This document shows, one piece after another, positions 10,051-22,252 of a stretch of DNA of 64,000 nucleotides. Each line of letters opens with the position of its first letter. The first letter of the stretch is position 1. Both the position numbers and the translations under genes were made by a program. Below the pieces are notes generated by a model, which saw nothing but the letters and a program-made list of their open reading frames with translations, did no database searches and had not been told where the DNA came from. Source of the stretch: Echria macrotheca (Eukaryota > Ascomycota > Sordariomycetes > Sordariales > Schizotheciaceae); contig MU839827.1 of NCBI GenBank assembly GCA_030411725.1, forward strand, positions 1,488,001 to 1,552,000. The letters run 5' to 3'.

Positions 10051-12374
10051 ATGGAGCGACCCTCATTCCTGCCAAGAAGCAAATCCAATTCTTTCTCTAC
10101 TATATGGTCCGGCCAGGACGAAAAGTACTCACTTCTTGCCTTTCCAGTTCACCAGAAACCAAAGCTTCGAGTCCGAAATCTCATAGGCCATTGCCTCTAC
10201 CGGAGGGTGATATTATGGACAGTCGCTGTCCTGTCGCTCGTCTGTCTGATTTTTTCAGCTGGACACGCTCACTTTCCCCGGAGAAAGGTACTGGACCTCG
10301 CTGAGTTCAGGAAGGTACACGCAAAGGCTCGGGAGGACGACGAAAACTACATCACCTTTGTCGTGCAAAAGGGGGGTGATAATTCCCATGATGAACAGGA
10401 GAGACCGAAGTGGCTGCAGTTTCGACAGTAAGTGGGCGTTGTAACATTTGAGCTAATGGTTCTAACTCACGTGGCAGCCTCGACGGCTATTTCAATGGCC
10501 TCATAGCTCTGGTACCGGTCAAAGACCATGTCCCTGAGTACCCGAGAAATAGGAGTGAACGGTCGCCTTTCCCCGTAACGGTGTCTTATACTGGTATCCC
10601 AGCCCCTACGCCGTATATTCCGCAGCCAGACTACAGCTCTGATGAGTACACCAAGAAGCACTATGAAGTTCAGCCTTGTTACCTGGGCAAGGACGAGACT
10701 GTCCCTGTCCCAGATACTTATGCTTTCTATGGTGTCGTCCAGGGACAGCCAAAACCCGTCATTGGATCGCACAGCCTTCTAGGTCTGCGGGACGACATCT
10801 GCTTCGACAGGTTTGGCAGATATGGACCTTACGGCTTGGGCTACGGCTTTAGCGACGGGGGTTTGGAGGTCGGGATGGAGACCGAACAAGAGGGTAGCGA
10901 GACCGTCTGGGCCAAGACGGGAAAGATTAACTATAACGGCATGGACTGGGGCGATGCACAGCAACGGTGCTATGAGTCCAACAAAAAGCGCTTCGTCTCA
11001 GCCGTAGAGGAAGACTGTGCGGGCGGCACCTCAGATAGCCGCTCGAGGCTTTCCCGGACGGCCATCGTCGTCCGAACGTACGTGGGTGTTGACTGGGCAG
11101 CGCATGTTATCGTCAACTTCCGTGCCATGATATCCGAACTGGCACTCCGGTCCGGTGGCGAGTATCAGGTGCATTTCCTCCTCCATGTTCGCGACGACGA
11201 TATACCGATTTGGGCGGACGAGACGATCGCACAGCAGGTGTTGGCCCAGTACGTGCCCGAGGAATTCCACAGCATTTGTACGCTGTGGTCTGAGGCGCAG
11301 ATGAGACTCCTGTACCCCGGCGACTTTGGCGCTTCATTTAGCGATCCAAGTCATGCCGACATTCACGGCGTGTATCGCAGCGCACATATGCCGCTGCAGC
11401 ACTTTGCCATGCAGCATGCCGAGTATGCGCATTTCTGGAACTGGGAGATGGACATGCGCTGGATTGGTAACTACTACGAGCTCTTCGACCGTCTCGGTGC
11501 CTGGGCCCGTCAACAAACGAGGATCGAGGCGTGGGAGCGTTCCGAGAAGTATTATATTCCATACTTCCACGGTAGTTGGGACAACTTCACCCGCCTTGTT
11601 CACAATGAGACATACTCGGCCGGCCGGCGCTCCATCCTCGGCCCTGTCGACTTTGACGGCCGCCAACCGACCCGCGCCGAACAGGCCGCGCAGACGTTTC
11701 TGCCCAGCACATGCTATCGTGCGCACACTTCCGACGACATGTGGAACCACTGCGGCGTTGGCGAGGACGCGGACCTCATCACGCTCAACCCGATCTTCGA
11801 CACGGATGAGTCGGACTGGATGTTTGCGGAGGACGTCACGGGATATGATAAAAGCCTCCCGATTCCGCCGCGCCGCTGTGCCATCATCACGGCTTCACGG
11901 CTCAGCCGACGCCTGCTCGAGGTCATGCACGAGGAGACGTGGCGGATGCACCACGCCATGTTCAGCGAGATGTTCCCGGCAAGCATGGCACTGCACCACG
12001 GACTCAAGGCGGTGTATGCGCCACACCCGGTATACCTGGACCGCGAGTGGGATATGGAGGCTGTTGACGCGGCCTTCAACGGCGGACGGAACCACACGGC
12101 ATCGGGGCGCGGGAGTCCGTTTGGATTCGACAACGAGCACAACCACAAAGGCACGAGCTGGTATTATCACAGCGAATTTGCCGGGCTCCTGTGGAGGCGG
12201 TGGCTGGGGTATGCGCAGATGGATGGAAGGGGTGAGCATGGAGGGACGTTTGGGGATGGCACGCTTCGCGGTGGACGAGCTGAAGAGGAGAGCAGGGAGG
12301 GGACGGGGAGGCTGTGTCTGCAAAGCAGACTGGTGCATCCGATCAAGTGGGAAGATCCGGCCGAGCTGTTGTAA
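10051..12374 (+). CDS. DUF3405 (PF11885) type II membrane protein, glycosyltransferase-like
   Basis: Two exons, 10051-10427 and 10478-12374, give 2274 nt (757 aa). The intron is canonical (GTAAGT, branch TTCTAACTC, acceptor GGCAG). A cytosolic N-tail of about 50 residues is followed by one transmembrane segment, VILWTVAVLSLVCLIFSAG, and a large lumenal domain, the topology of Golgi type II enzymes. The body matches the fungal DUF3405 family as I remember it: HLDGYFNGLIALVP with VPEYPRN near the start, RTAIVVRTYVGVDW, a FWNWEMDMRWIGNYYEL block, MALHHGLKAVYAPHPVYLDREW, and a closing YYHSEFAGLLWRRWLGY. Several N-glycosylation sequons (NFT, NET, NHT) lie on the predicted lumenal side. Biochemical function is unknown for the family; transferase activity is inference from topology and conserved acidic/aromatic motifs. 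Confidence 0.88.
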
Positions 12375-14239
12375 GATCTGAGTTGAGGACCGGTCCAGTC
12401 AGAGAGGGAAACCAACATCAGCGGAAGAGTTGCGATGAGGAGGCGGGATGGGCGTTCAGGCGGATACTGGAGTTCTCACATAATACGTGTTCATGGTCGC
12501 TCAGCCGCATGCAAATAGTTACGTACGTAATACCTAGTAGTGTAAAACCGCAATGCGTGACCGCCTCTTCAACAACTCGACGTTTCGAAGTTGTTGAGAA
12601 TGTCCTTCGACAAACGCCGTTGCTACTTGCCCGGCCGAGGTAGCCAAGCATTCCTCTATGCGCATCACGGACCCCCACGCGCGATATCCTCATCGTCTAG
12701 CTGCAGAAATGCAGATCTAAGCATGATCAAAAGATGCTTGAAAAATTCCCGCTGCAATCGTTTGCGCGTGTCGCGCATGTATTTGAGGCACGAGACCTAA
12801 AGATTTTTGCATCTCACCGCGGGGAATTTTTTTTCTCGGCCGCCTCACACCGACGGTCTGGACTCTCACCGTCTCCGGAACCCGGAGGGGTAAAATTCGT
12901 GGGGTAAGACCCTACCCGCCAGAGCCACCTTCTTCAGCCCTGCAAGCGGGCAAACGCCCAATGCCATTCCATTCCTCTTGTCCAGTTCCAGAAGGGAGGT
13001 GTAGTGTAGACGGAAACAGGAGCGGATGCTGACCCGATGGTGTTGAAATTGGGCAGCAGTGCCCTGAGTCTGTCTCGGTCGTCAAGGCCAATTGGCCTGT
13101 GCCAGTTGTTCTGTCCAGATGGCAGATGTTTGACTCCGCCAGCAGCAGTATCCCGTCGTCATTGTGGGCCTAAGCTGCCCGCAGTAGACAGCTTTGGAGC
13201 ATATTCAAGCCAAGCGCCACGGGCGAGAGAGACAGGAGGTCCACCGCCCGAACTGGCGGAAGTGGATATGACATCAGCAACTGCAGACATGCTAGTGTAG
13301 ACTAAAACGCTTGAAACAACTGCCTTATGGTAGCAATCGGGAACTGATACACATTACCAGAACTTCTTCATCCGCGTGTAAAAGTGAGGTCCGGCGAGGT
13401 GTGTGGAAATAGCGTCTCTGAAGAATGGACAGGGGGTTAAAGTGGTTGCATTGGCGAGCTGCAAGGTCGTGCACCATCCGCCGTCATCGTGCCGGCATGC
13501 CACGATTTCCCGACAGACTTCATCAGCATCGTGGGTGCACATGGCTACAGGCAAGTGGGCGTGATAGTCAAGAAAACTCCGAAAGCTACCTACCGAGTCT
13601 TGACAAACAACCATCTGACACATCGTTCTCGCCTCAGTCCAGTTGAACGGACAAGTCCGGACGGGAAAGGGTCCAGGTAGATCGCCGGATTGGCATCTCA
13701 CCCGTCATCACAGTCTGACTCGTCCCTTCTTTAGCTGGTAGCTCCGGCCGAGCCTGCACCGGAAGGACCAGACGACAAACGCGCCTTTTACCATCATCGC
13801 GCGTTCCGGACTGGGCGTAACACTTTCTCGTTCCTGGATCGGGTCCGAAGGCTTTCTTTTTTTATGGGCCCCGCGTGACCGCATCTCGCAGTCTCAATTT
13901 CAGGTCCCCACTCTGCCGTGCTTAAGTTGAATTCCCGCCGCAGCGGAAACGGATATACCTTGTCTAGTTCTCGCCCCTTGATTGCTGTTTTCAAAAGCAA
14001 CACAGTTCCCTGCGATAACACCAGAGCTTGTGTTCACCTCTTTCTTCCTTTTCGTTTGCATTCTTAGACGTGAACGACAAGTTTTGGTTCCTCAGGTTTT
14101 ACCTTGCACCGAAGGCCGACCGCAAGCAGTCAACTGTCACTTGCTGCTCCTGGAGCTCGGGTTTCGCTCCGATACCTACCCCGCCATAACATCATCGGTC
14201 TCGAGCCATTGTTGGCCGCCCAACGCCGGACGAGCAACC
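12375..14239. other. Intergenic region with trehalase promoter and leader
   Basis: About 1.9 kb between two plus-strand genes. The last few hundred bases, pyrimidine-rich with scattered TTCTT runs, look like a fungal promoter and 5' leader. No other gene was recognised. Confidence 0.5.
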
Positions 14240-16714
14240 ATGTCGGCGACAACGCAAGATGCCGCTGTCGCTACGGACAGCCAGCCGGCGCCGCCCAAGA
14301 GCCGCGGGTCAGTCGACGACCTCGGTGTCTTTGATGATGCCAAAACCTACTACACGGCCGACGAGCGCCATTCACACAACCGTGCCGGCCCGCGGACCAG
14401 GACTTACTCACAGGTGCGAGAGCCGTCTCCGGCATCGCAGCCCATTGCTGACCCAATTCCCTCTGCAGAACAGCCTTACGAAGCAATTCGAGCGTCTGGG
14501 TCTTCGGGAGCCCTATCGGAGAGGAAGTCACGGTATGCTGAACAATTACGTGGTGTTTTGGCCGCTGACTCTTGGGCACCAGATGAATCGACGATTCCCC
14601 ACTCCCGACGGTTCCTGATCCAGGTCGAACCGACTCTCCAGAGCCTGCAATCGCAGGAGGACACAGATGGAAACATGCAGATCACCATTGAAGACAACGG
14701 ACCGAAGGTAGGAGCATGGTGCAGGATCCGACAGATAGTGGCTTGACCTGCATAGCTAACCCTAGCACATCGCAGGTCTTATCTCTGCGCACTGCAGCGT
14801 CTAACGGACACAACCGGTTCGATATCCGCGGTACATATATGCTCTCCAACCTGCTGCAGGAGCTGTCGCTCGCCAAGGAGTATGGTCGTAAGCAGATCAT
14901 TCTCGACGAGGCCAGATTGAACGAAAACCCTGTGAATCGCTTGTCGCGCATGATCCGGGATCATTTCTGGGCAGGCCTGACACGACGAATTGACGCTTCG
15001 AGTATCGAGATCGCTGCTCGGGATCCCAAAGATTGGACTGATGATCCCCGACCGCGAATCTACGTCCCCCGGGGCGCCCCCGAGCAGTATGAGTACTATA
15101 TGAAGTTGGCTCAGGAGAGGCCCGAGATTCGGCTGGATGTTCAACTCCTGCCTGAGAAGATCACGCCCGAACTCGTGCGCGACATGAACGACAAGCCCGG
15201 TCTCCTAGCTGTGGACATGGAGAAGGTTGTTGACCCCAAGACCGGGGAGACACAGCTCAGGGGTCGCCCTTTTGTCGTCCCCGGAGGACGCTTCAACGAA
15301 CTCTATGGCTGGGACAGCTACATGGAGTCTCTGGGTCTTCTCATCAACGATAAGGTCGAACTCGCCAAGTCCATGGTTCTGAACTTTTGTTTCTGCATCA
15401 AGCACTACGGCAAGATTCTCAACGCGACTCGCTCATACTATCTCTCCCGCTCACAGCCACCGTTCCTGACGGACATGGCCCTTCGAGTGTACGAGAAGAT
15501 CAAGCATGAACCCGGCGCCTTGGACTTCCTCCGCACTGCCATGTTTGCTGCGATCAAAGAGTATCACAGTGTGTGGATGGCTGAGCCCAGACTCGACAAG
15601 GTGACTGGCCTGTCGAGATACCGACCAGAGGGTCTTGGCGTCCCGCCTGAAACGGAAGCGGGCCATTTCGTCCACATTCTGGAGCCTTACGTTGAGAAGC
15701 ACGGCTTGACATTCGATGAATTTGTCCGGGCTTATAACCATGGGGAGATCAAAGAGCCCGAGCTGGACAACTACTTCATGCACGATCGAGCGGTGCGTGA
15801 ATCCGGTCACGACACAACGTATCGGTTCGAAGGCGTCTGTGCAGATCTCGCCACCATCGATTTGAACTCGTTGCTGTTCAAGTACGAGAGCGATATTTCT
15901 CGCACCATCCGGAACATCTTCAATGACAAACTCGTCGTTCCCGCCGAGTACTGCGTTGGCGACGCGAAGGCGGACCAAGTAGGGTCATCGGCCTACTGGG
16001 ATCGCCGGGCGAAGCGGCGCAAGCTGGCCATTGATAAATACCTCTGGAACGAGAAGGATGGCATCTACTACGACTATAATACGGCAACACGTCAACAATG
16101 CACATACGAGAGCTGTACCACATTCTGGGCGCTGTGGGCTGGCGTCAGCAACCCCCGCCAAGCTTCGAGCATGGTGACCAAGTCGCTGCCAAAGTTCGAG
16201 GCGTTTGGTGGTCTGCTCTCGGGAACGAAGGAGAGCCGAGGCGAGATCGGTCTTGAGCGTCCAAACCGGCAGTGGGATTACCCCTACGGTTGGGCGCCGC
16301 AACAGATGTTGGCCTGGACTGGACTTTACCGATATGGCTTTACCGAGGAAGCCGAGCGACTGGCTTACAAGTGGCTGTTCATGATCACCAAGGCGTTTGT
16401 CGACTTCAACGGTGTCGTGGTGGAGAAGTACGATGTGACAAGACCGATCGACCCTCATCGGGTGGATGCCGAGTACGGAAACCAGGGCTTGGATTTCAAG
16501 GGTGTCGCCAAAGAGGGGTGAGTACCGTTGGCTGTGTCTGTCTGATTGAGAGGCTAATCTTTGCAGATTCGGATGGGTCAACGCCAGCTATATCTATGGC
16601 CTCCAGATCATCAACGCCCACATGCGCCGCGCGCTGGGGACGTTGACCCCGTATGAGACTTTTGTGAAGGCTCTGGAGGAGAACCACAACCGTGCTCTGG
16701 CTGAGCTCCTCTGA
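14240..16714 (+). CDS. NTH1: Neutral (cytosolic) trehalase, GH37
   Basis: Hydrolyses cytosolic trehalose to two glucose molecules during recovery from stress and spore germination. Five exons, 14240-14413, 14469-14532, 14583-14707, 14776-16517 and 16567-16714, total 2253 nt (750 aa, the usual length for fungal neutral trehalase). No signal peptide, unlike acid trehalase. The N-terminal regulatory region has a PKA-type RRGS site in QFERLGLREPYRRGSHDES and an EF-like calcium motif, DTDGNMQITIED. The catalytic domain shows GH37 signature 1 (PGGRFNELYGWDSY), RPEGLGVPPETEAGH, the catalytic-acid region ESGHDTTYRFEG, and signature 2 (QWDYPYGWAPQQ). Fungal Nth1 is activated by PKA phosphorylation with 14-3-3 and calcium, and both inputs appear preserved. 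The second exon is only 64 nt and encodes the RRGS site; the residue two after its serine is split by intron 2. Confidence 0.96.
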
Positions 16715-19700
16715 TCGTGTGCCACCAAGAGTCAGGGATGGTTGGTCAGGTGCGGAAGTGACTGCTACAGCAGGGGGCAGCGGCTTTAAGGTTTGATATG
16801 CTCGTGCCAATGATGTTACGAGGCGGAAGCATTCTGCATTTTCCTTTTGGTATTCTGCATTCTTGTATTGGTTGACCTGCGATGGTATGGGTTGAAATCG
16901 GTCAAGGGATCACGGAACCTGAGGTGGTGCGGCATAGATGCTGTTCTAGACTGGGACGGGAACGGGGGTGAGGTTACCGATAGATCCTACCTAGAGAATG
17001 GCTATCCTATAGTTTATGCACAGTACGTTTATAACTGGTTCTCGTGAACTTTATGGTGATGGCATTCATCAATAGTGCTGTGTCATCGAAAACAAAACAC
17101 CGCTACCTTGTGAAGCAACATGTCCATACAAAGCTTGCTCGGTATAAAAGCCACCTCGGTGATTCTTAAAGGAAAGCATATATGGAGAAAAAACTCTTCA
17201 TCCAAGCATCATGACTGCAGCCAGGCCTCCAGTCATCGTCTTGGGCAGGGCACATCCTCGTCATCTAGGTTGGAGTCGGGGAAAGGGGGAAGTGCCAAGA
17301 GACCACACCGCCAAAAAAAAAAAATAGAAACATAAAAAAACATACAACACCAGGGATTCGCTGGTCGTCACCGACCCAACTACTAGTCTGGCCCTCATTG
17401 GCTTATCTATGGGAGAGCGGACGGGATCCCGAGTTTTCCAACGGGTATGGTCGTATGTGTTTGTTTCAGGGGGTGGAGTGGGTTATGTATTGTACCAGTA
17501 CCAGTACCAGATCATCATTTCGGGGATTGAGCGAGGTTTTTTTACGTGTCTGCATGTCGTCATGTGTGAGTGATGATGGCGGATACGGTGTGGATGGTGG
17601 TATTTCTATTCTGTTGCGATGTGGTGTGGTTGTGGTCGTGGTCGTAGGTGTAAAGTATGTCTTACGGAATAGAGTCCAGGAAACGGACTGATGAGTTGCG
17701 GAAAATGAGGATGGATGTATCTGACGCCGGTACGGGACCTTTAGATAACATTATTTTGATGTACCGGTATTCAAGGGCAAGTGGATAACATGAAACTGGC
17801 TAACGACATTGCAACATCTGGTCGTCAGCTCTAATCAGGTTAGGATAAAACAGGTTGTCTGATCAGGTGTTGTCCAGAGCGGCGCCGTTAAGGTGTATGT
17901 CGTCATAGAAAACGATATAAAGAAGGCTAGCAAGTTAGTTCATTAGTCGTTAAGTAGGCATGGGTTTCGAATCTTGCCGATAGAGAGAGTCTTATACCGT
18001 AATGGCTTGCGGCAACGCCGTTGGGGCTACTAGGTATACCTCTATTTGCATATTCAAAACAGATCCAACAAATGAGACAGCGAGGGACGGTCTACCTAGT
18101 GGATGGAGTTCGGCTTGCCAAGTCAGACATTGGCTTCTCGAACGCCGGTTTGTTCCTAGACTGGCGGAAGCATGGACATCACTACTCCTCCGAGGCCCCA
18201 TCATCTTTCAAGGCCACAAGCTTCTCGTTCCACGAATGGTTCGGCCGTAATTAACACGGTTACCGCAATGGATGGAGGGTATCGTCAGAATCACTACATT
18301 GCCTCCTTATCCTAGATTTGTTTTTTTTCGGCCCGCGCGGATGAGCAGAGCAAGGCCTAGGATGAGGAGTACGATGTCGTGATCAAGAGCCTCATCCTCA
18401 CTCAAGGCATCTATAACAGCCAATAGGTGTAGGTATATTCTCGCTCCCAGGGCGATGCATCAGCAAGAGCTATGCCAGTTTATCTGACAAGGCAACCAGC
18501 CTATCGTCCAATAGCCAAGGCTTCGTAAGAGCTCTAAAACATATCCCAAGGGGTGGTCTTACGGCGCACAATATTATAAACGGCTTCGAGTTGACTCGGC
18601 TTTGGCCTATCAACCGTAGCTCCCATCCCTCCGGAAAATTAAAGAGAGATCCATTCATTCTGGATAGAGTATTGCCCGACTTGTCACCCAGAGAAGGCCG
18701 ATTCGCAACAGCCGCGCGGCTCGTAGACCACATCTTTACCAAGTAGGCACCATCACTCTCCTCACCTACCTAGGTACTCGCAGGGGACTACCCAAGTTCG
18801 AGGCCGCCTCGCGCGAGGCTCTCGTCCCCTACTCATGCCCGCTCATTACTACATGCAGGTGGCAGCCTGGTCTGAAGCTCTGCCCGACCTGGGTCCAACA
18901 TCAAGTCCGTATCTCCTCCCTTCCCATCTCCTCATCTCGGCGTCCTCATCTTCAACTACCCTTCCCCAATGCTTCCAGCTACAGCCACAGCTACAGCACC
19001 GCACCAGTCCCCTCCCGAAGACCCACCAGCAGCAGCCCAAGCTCGACATTAACTGATACAAGAAGCAACGACAGAACCCCGGGGCTACTCCAGCCCAGCC
19101 GCTCAAGAAGCTCGTGAGTAGTTGAAACCTCTCATCCAAAACAGCAGCATATCCACCTCTCCCCGGACGGGATGAATCAAAACTACTGCCAACGCCCAGT
19201 ACCCACCCACATCAGAAAGAATAAATCGCCGACATCCGCGCCCACTAAAAGAGAGCAAGCTCCTAGCCCCCCACCCCATCGAAACGGACGCCGAGATAAG
19301 TTAAGGTAGGAATTCAACACTTCACCGAGCAGAGCAGAGCGCAGCCTACCCCTTAGGTAGGTACCACGACACCACGACACCACGACGCACGAGGACACCC
19401 GCGCCAGGGACCAGAACGGGCGAATCGCGATATCCAGCAGGCAAGGGTGAAGGCTATCAGAAAGAAAGCGCCGCAGCCGCAGGGCTCGTCGAGCTGGAAG
19501 GGCTTAGGTACCCCCGCAAGACGCCGGACCGGACCGGATCGGTTCGACGCAGCCGCGCTAGATAGGTATTGTACCTAGCCGGACAGCGCGAGGATGTCAT
19601 TATGGGGATCACCCGGGCCATGCATCCGTCAGGAGGGCTGCTTTGATGATACGGCGTGGGAGAATCATCGGTCATCAGACACAGGGGGATGCTTGGAAGA

Positions 19701-20501
19701 GGGTGCGGTGCGGTGGAAGGTCAGGGCAGAGCGGGCGAGGAGGGCTGCTGATGAGTTCGATAATTGAGATGGGGATGTGATGAAAAGGAAAGGGGGTTGG
19801 GGGGGGGGGGGGCGACGGGTGGGAGAGACATGAGGAAGGTAGGGGTGGAGAAAGTAGTCTACCTATGTATGGCGAATCTTTAGTACCTACCTTATCTCTA
19901 GTTCTATCGTGCGGGACGGAGTAACTAGGCACCTCAGGTACCTGACTAAAAGGTCATATGCTTTAGGCAACTTTATGGCCCGCTAAGTAGTTCTCCTACG
20001 GGTAAGTGTAGTTAAGTATGTAGTAGGTAGGTAGGTACATTTCTACCTAGTCAGCCTCGAGAACTACTAGTTGCTTTTCCGGACGTGTATACGGATGCAT
20101 GGACACCCACAGCACCCTCGCTTCCTTTTCCAAAGGTTAGGTTCATCCCTTTTTTCCCCGTTAAACCTATTCTTTATTCTTTTTCTTTTCTTCCTCTCTT
20201 ATCCCGCAGACCCGCCTGAACTAGATGTCTCACGCCCGGTCTTTACCTAGGTATCCGTACCGTCGTGTTCACAAGACCAGATCTCACAAGTCACCTCAAT
20301 TCAACCAACCAACCAACCCGTATGAAATAGAAGAAATCATTCCCCTTCGCTCATTTCTTCCCTTCACTTCCTCGCTCGTATCCATTTTCTTCGGTCCCTC
20401 CTCTCATCCCGCCTCCCTCGCCCTCGAGAGAATCCCAGGAAAAACGGTGACGAGAAGAGCCCACTCAAAGGAAATGAATTTGTTTCCTATATACTTAGGT
20501 A

Positions 20502-20633
20502 GTCACCCCAGATCGTGCTGGCATATAACCACAGTTGGGGTTCTAAGGTGCTGGCTGACCTTGGAATTCTGGACAAGCCTTTTGGAAGGCTGGTCAATTG
20601 GGATTGGGTGTGGTCCTATTGCAAAGTCGTCAC
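20502..20633 (+). repeat. Dispersed MITE-like repeat, copy A
   Basis: A 132-bp sequence that aligns along its length with copies at 36963-37094 and, reversed, 57640-57767. Shared blocks are TCGTGCTGGCATA near the left end, CCACAGTT, a TGACCTTGGAAT-type block, CTTTTGGAAGGCT, and TGGGTGTGGTCCT near the right end. It begins GTCAC and ends GTCGTCAC, giving near-perfect terminal inverted ends of about 8 bp. No coding capacity, so any mobilising enzyme would be elsewhere. Confidence 0.75.
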
Positions 20634-20683
20634 ACATATCATCTTTTCACATTCGATTCACCACCACAATTTCCTCAAAACCC

Positions 20684-20704
20684 AGGAGAGAGAGAGAGAG
20701 AGAG
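20684..20704. repeat. (GA)n microsatellite
   Basis: Uninterrupted GA dinucleotide run of about 21 bases, 50 bp downstream of dispersed repeat copy A. Confidence 0.85.
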
Positions 20705-21235
20705 GAAAAAAGCTTGATTGATATTCCTCACATTCACAAAATTGACTACCTTAGCCTTCCATCTACCCATCAACCCATCAACCCTTCGTCAGGAGATAAA
20801 AAAACAACACGTTCCCCCCAAAAAGAAAAAAGAGAACAAATCCCAAGTCCCCCCCCCCCCTCCTTATCCTCGCTCTCCATTCATACCCCCATAGTCTCTC
20901 CCCTGCCATAGGAAACCTACAAGAAACACTCGTCTGCATCAAAAAATAATATCAAAAAAAGTCGGTTTCATCACCACACACACCTCTTAATCCATCATCC
21001 TTCGACTTTTTCTTTTTCAAGAATAGAAAGAGGTAACAGGGGAAAAAACGAGAATCTTCGTTTCTCTGGTATAAATTTGTTGCGGCCGGGATCCAACACC
21101 CACTCATCAACCAATAAAAAAAATACATGAAGAAAAAAAGAGTTGCGCGCCAAGAACTCCTATTTGCCCACAGGCAGGTTCGCAGCCTCCTAAAGGTATT
21201 CTGAAATAAATCACCCTCGAGAAAACAAAAATATA

Positions 21236-22252
21236 TCAAATCGGGCTCGACGGCAGACTCCGCAGGACACTAAGATCCCCGCTGCCTGTCCTCCGCAGCG
21301 CCTGCGACATGGTCTCGATGGCCAGCTCGCCGCTGACGGTAGGATGCTGCAGGGCCGTCGGGCTTCCCAACGGTTTCCGGCTCGGCGACATCTCCAGCCC
21401 CTTGACCGAGCCCGACTTGCTCGTCGGCGGGCTCGTTTCGGGCCCGCCGGCCGACGAGACGGGCGACCGGATCGGAGACGGCGACCGGTTCGTCATGCCC
21501 ATCGAAGCCAGACTGGTGAGACCGGCCAGGTGCATGCTGTCGCGCGATCCGCCGGCCAGCCCGCCGCCGTGGCCCTGCTCCGACTGCACCACGTCGGCAA
21601 ACGAGATGAAGCTCAACCGCCGGACGTCGGTCGTGTCGAAGCTGCCGTAGTTGGAGGCGCTGTCGGTTCCCTTCTCCGAGGCGAATGCGGCCAGCTCGTC
21701 GGCCCAGCTGGGCTCGAGGAGGCCCGATCCCGTCACGGCCGCCGACGCGGGCTGATGTGAGGCGTGCGTGATGATCTCGACATTATCCGGGTCGAGGTGG
21801 CTGTCTGTGATGGCTTCCGAGGACGCATCAAGGACGGGCGGGATGTAGTTCTCGGTCTGGATGTGCGAGGGGATCGCAGGCGAATTGGGCAGCGCGGTGC
21901 TCTCCTGGACATCGCGCTCAAAGATCTGGCTGCCGGCGGGAGAAGCGAGACGGGGCGACGAGGCAAGACGACCCGGCGACGTTGGCATAAAATGCTGATG
22001 CTCGGTCAGGATTGGTGAGGCATTCGCGGATCTCCTCGCGGCGACTGTCTCTTTGGGAGCCGACCTGGCGGGAGGAACCTTTGCTGGCTCCTCGGCCTTC
22101 TTCTTCCCGAACCCAAACAAACTCCGCTTCTTTTTCTTCTCCTCAATGTCTTGTGCCGTCCGTGGGGTTGAATCGCCCGTGGTAGGCTCTGCATCGACAG
22201 GCTCGGCCAGCCTGGGGATTGACTGCGGCGCTGATGAGCCTGCTAGACTCAT
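21236..22252 (-). CDS. Ser/Pro-rich intrinsically disordered fungal protein
   Basis: A single-exon frame of 338 aa starting MSLAGSSAPQSIPRLAEP. I do not recognise a named domain. Composition is strongly low-complexity in Ser, Pro, Ala and Gly. Features seen are a basic Lys/Phe-Gly patch (EEKKKKRSLFGFGKKK, about residues 38-53) that could be a nuclear-localisation or membrane-binding motif, repeated SP/TP proline-directed sites (NRSPSPIRSPVSS, KGLEMSPSRKPLGSP), a more ordered-looking DVRRLSFISFADVVQSE, and a C-terminal ETMSQALRRTGSGDLSVLRSL that resembles a conserved amphipathic helix with a PKA-like RRTGS site. The regular codon use and full-length frame argue that it is real. It has the look of a conserved ascomycete regulatory or scaffold protein, but function is unknown. 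Its neighbours offer no hint. Confidence 0.75.
   Translation of the reverse strand: MSLAGSSAPQSIPRLAEPVDAEPTTGDSTPRTAQDIEEKKKKRSLFGFGKKKAEEPAKVPPARSAPKETVAARRSANASPILTEHQHFMPTSPGRLASSPRLASPAGSQIFERDVQESTALPNSPAIPSHIQTENYIPPVLDASSEAITDSHLDPDNVEIITHASHQPASAAVTGSGLLEPSWADELAAFASEKGTDSASNYGSFDTTDVRRLSFISFADVVQSEQGHGGGLAGGSRDSMHLAGLTSLASMGMTNRSPSPIRSPVSSAGGPETSPPTSKSGSVKGLEMSPSRKPLGSPTALQHPTVSGELAIETMSQALRRTGSGDLSVLRSLPSSPI

Larger units (their letters stand above)
16715..21235. other. 4.5-kb intergenic region with simple repeats
   Basis: Lies between two convergent genes, so most of it is neither promoter nor close UTR. Seen here: a GTACCA microsatellite near 17492, a 14-base G run at 19799-19812, many TAGG/CCTA-type motifs (about 19870-20060), a dispersed repeat copy (20502-20633), a GA run (20684-20704) and C/A-rich stretches. 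No convincing gene; long plus-strand frames at 20225-20911 run straight through the repeat and simple sequence. Confidence 0.55.

Noticed and set aside
12886..13978. AGGGG/CCCCT stress-response-like pentamers upstream of neutral trehalase
   Set aside because: Three hits in about 1.4 kb on both strands is close to chance expectation for a pentamer.
20225..20911. 228-codon plus-strand frame
   Set aside because: It runs through dispersed repeat copy A, a GA microsatellite and homopolymer-rich sequence; composition is not protein-like and no family is recognisable.
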